DNA from: Planctomycetaceae bacterium
GTDB lineage: Bacteria; Planctomycetota; Planctomycetia; Pirellulales; UBA1268
Assembly: GCA_003488325.1 (NCBI GenBank)
Contig: DNLZ01000460.1
Span: forward strand, 4,012 to 10,297
Reading direction: 5' to 3'
Length of the DNA: 6,286 nt
In this document: positions 6,226-6,286 of the stretch, piece after piece
How positions within the stretch are numbered: position 1 is the first letter of the stretch
How the letters are laid out: each line of letters starts with the position of its first letter
Translations under genes and position numbers: made by a program
The notes under the pieces: model-generated
The model's database searches: none
The model's input: the letters and a program-made list of their open reading frames with translations, nothing else
What the model was told of the DNA's origin: nothing

Positions 6226-6286
6226 ATGAGTTCACAACCTGGGAACGCCGATTCTGGCAAGCGACCCCGATTCGCGGGCCCACCGC
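6226..6286 (+). CDS. Start of an unidentified gene, cut by the window end
   Basis: An open frame from ATG 6226 runs off the window after 20 codons, reading MSSQPGNADSGKRPRF and then AGPP. It lies 37 bases after the ovoA stop in the same direction and has a purine-rich ribosome binding site, so it is probably co-expressed with ovoA at least in part. The visible residues are polar, Pro/Gly-rich and partly basic, like a disordered N-terminus; there is no hydrophobic signal segment yet. Too little is present to name a family, including whether it is the lyase OvoB. Confidence 0.5.
   Translation, partial: MSSQPGNADSGKRPRFAGPP

Noticed and set aside
5168..6229. 353-codon plus-strand frame within the ovoA 3' half
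   Set aside because: It is a frame-shifted, Arg/Pro-rich shadow of the OvoA FGE and methyltransferase domains with no motifs of its own.

Overview
The window is high-GC bacterial chromosome with five complete genes and the start of a sixth, all on the + strand. A cleavable signal peptide on a periplasmic solute-binding protein points to a Gram-negative (diderm) cell. A planctomycete or a proteobacterium would fit, but nothing in the window fixes the phylum. There are no RNA genes, insertion sequences, CRISPR arrays or phage genes.

Layout: (1) 7-777, a periplasmic binding protein of the polar amino acid family; (2) 955-1692, the matching inner-membrane permease; (3) 1824-2585, the matching ATPase. 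Together these make a complete polar-amino-acid ABC importer in the order binding protein, permease, ATPase. (4) 2582-3748, an ADP-ribosylglycohydrolase / J1-crystallin family protein whose start overlaps the ATPase stop by 4 bases and which lacks most of the family's metal-binding motifs. (5) 3882-6188, a full-length three-domain OvoA (DinB-like, FGE-sulfatase-like and methyltransferase domains), the enzyme that starts ovothiol synthesis from histidine and cysteine and carries the N-methyltransferase. (6) 6226 to the window edge, the first 20 codons of an unidentified gene.

The intergenic gaps (177, 131, 133 and 37 bases) hold several perfect GC-rich inverted repeats and weak -10-like hexamers. 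The permease start has no properly spaced Shine-Dalgarno sequence but a TGN-TAGGCT element just upstream, which suggests a leaderless or very short leader transcript.

How the genes may work together: OvoA uses L-His and L-Cys, and the transporter family includes histidine and cystine importers, so the importer could feed thiol-histidine synthesis. This is inference from proximity only. OvoB, the lyase that completes ovothiol, is not visible in the window. The most unusual items are the degenerate ADP-ribosylglycohydrolase coupled to a transporter ATPase, and its position beside ovoA.
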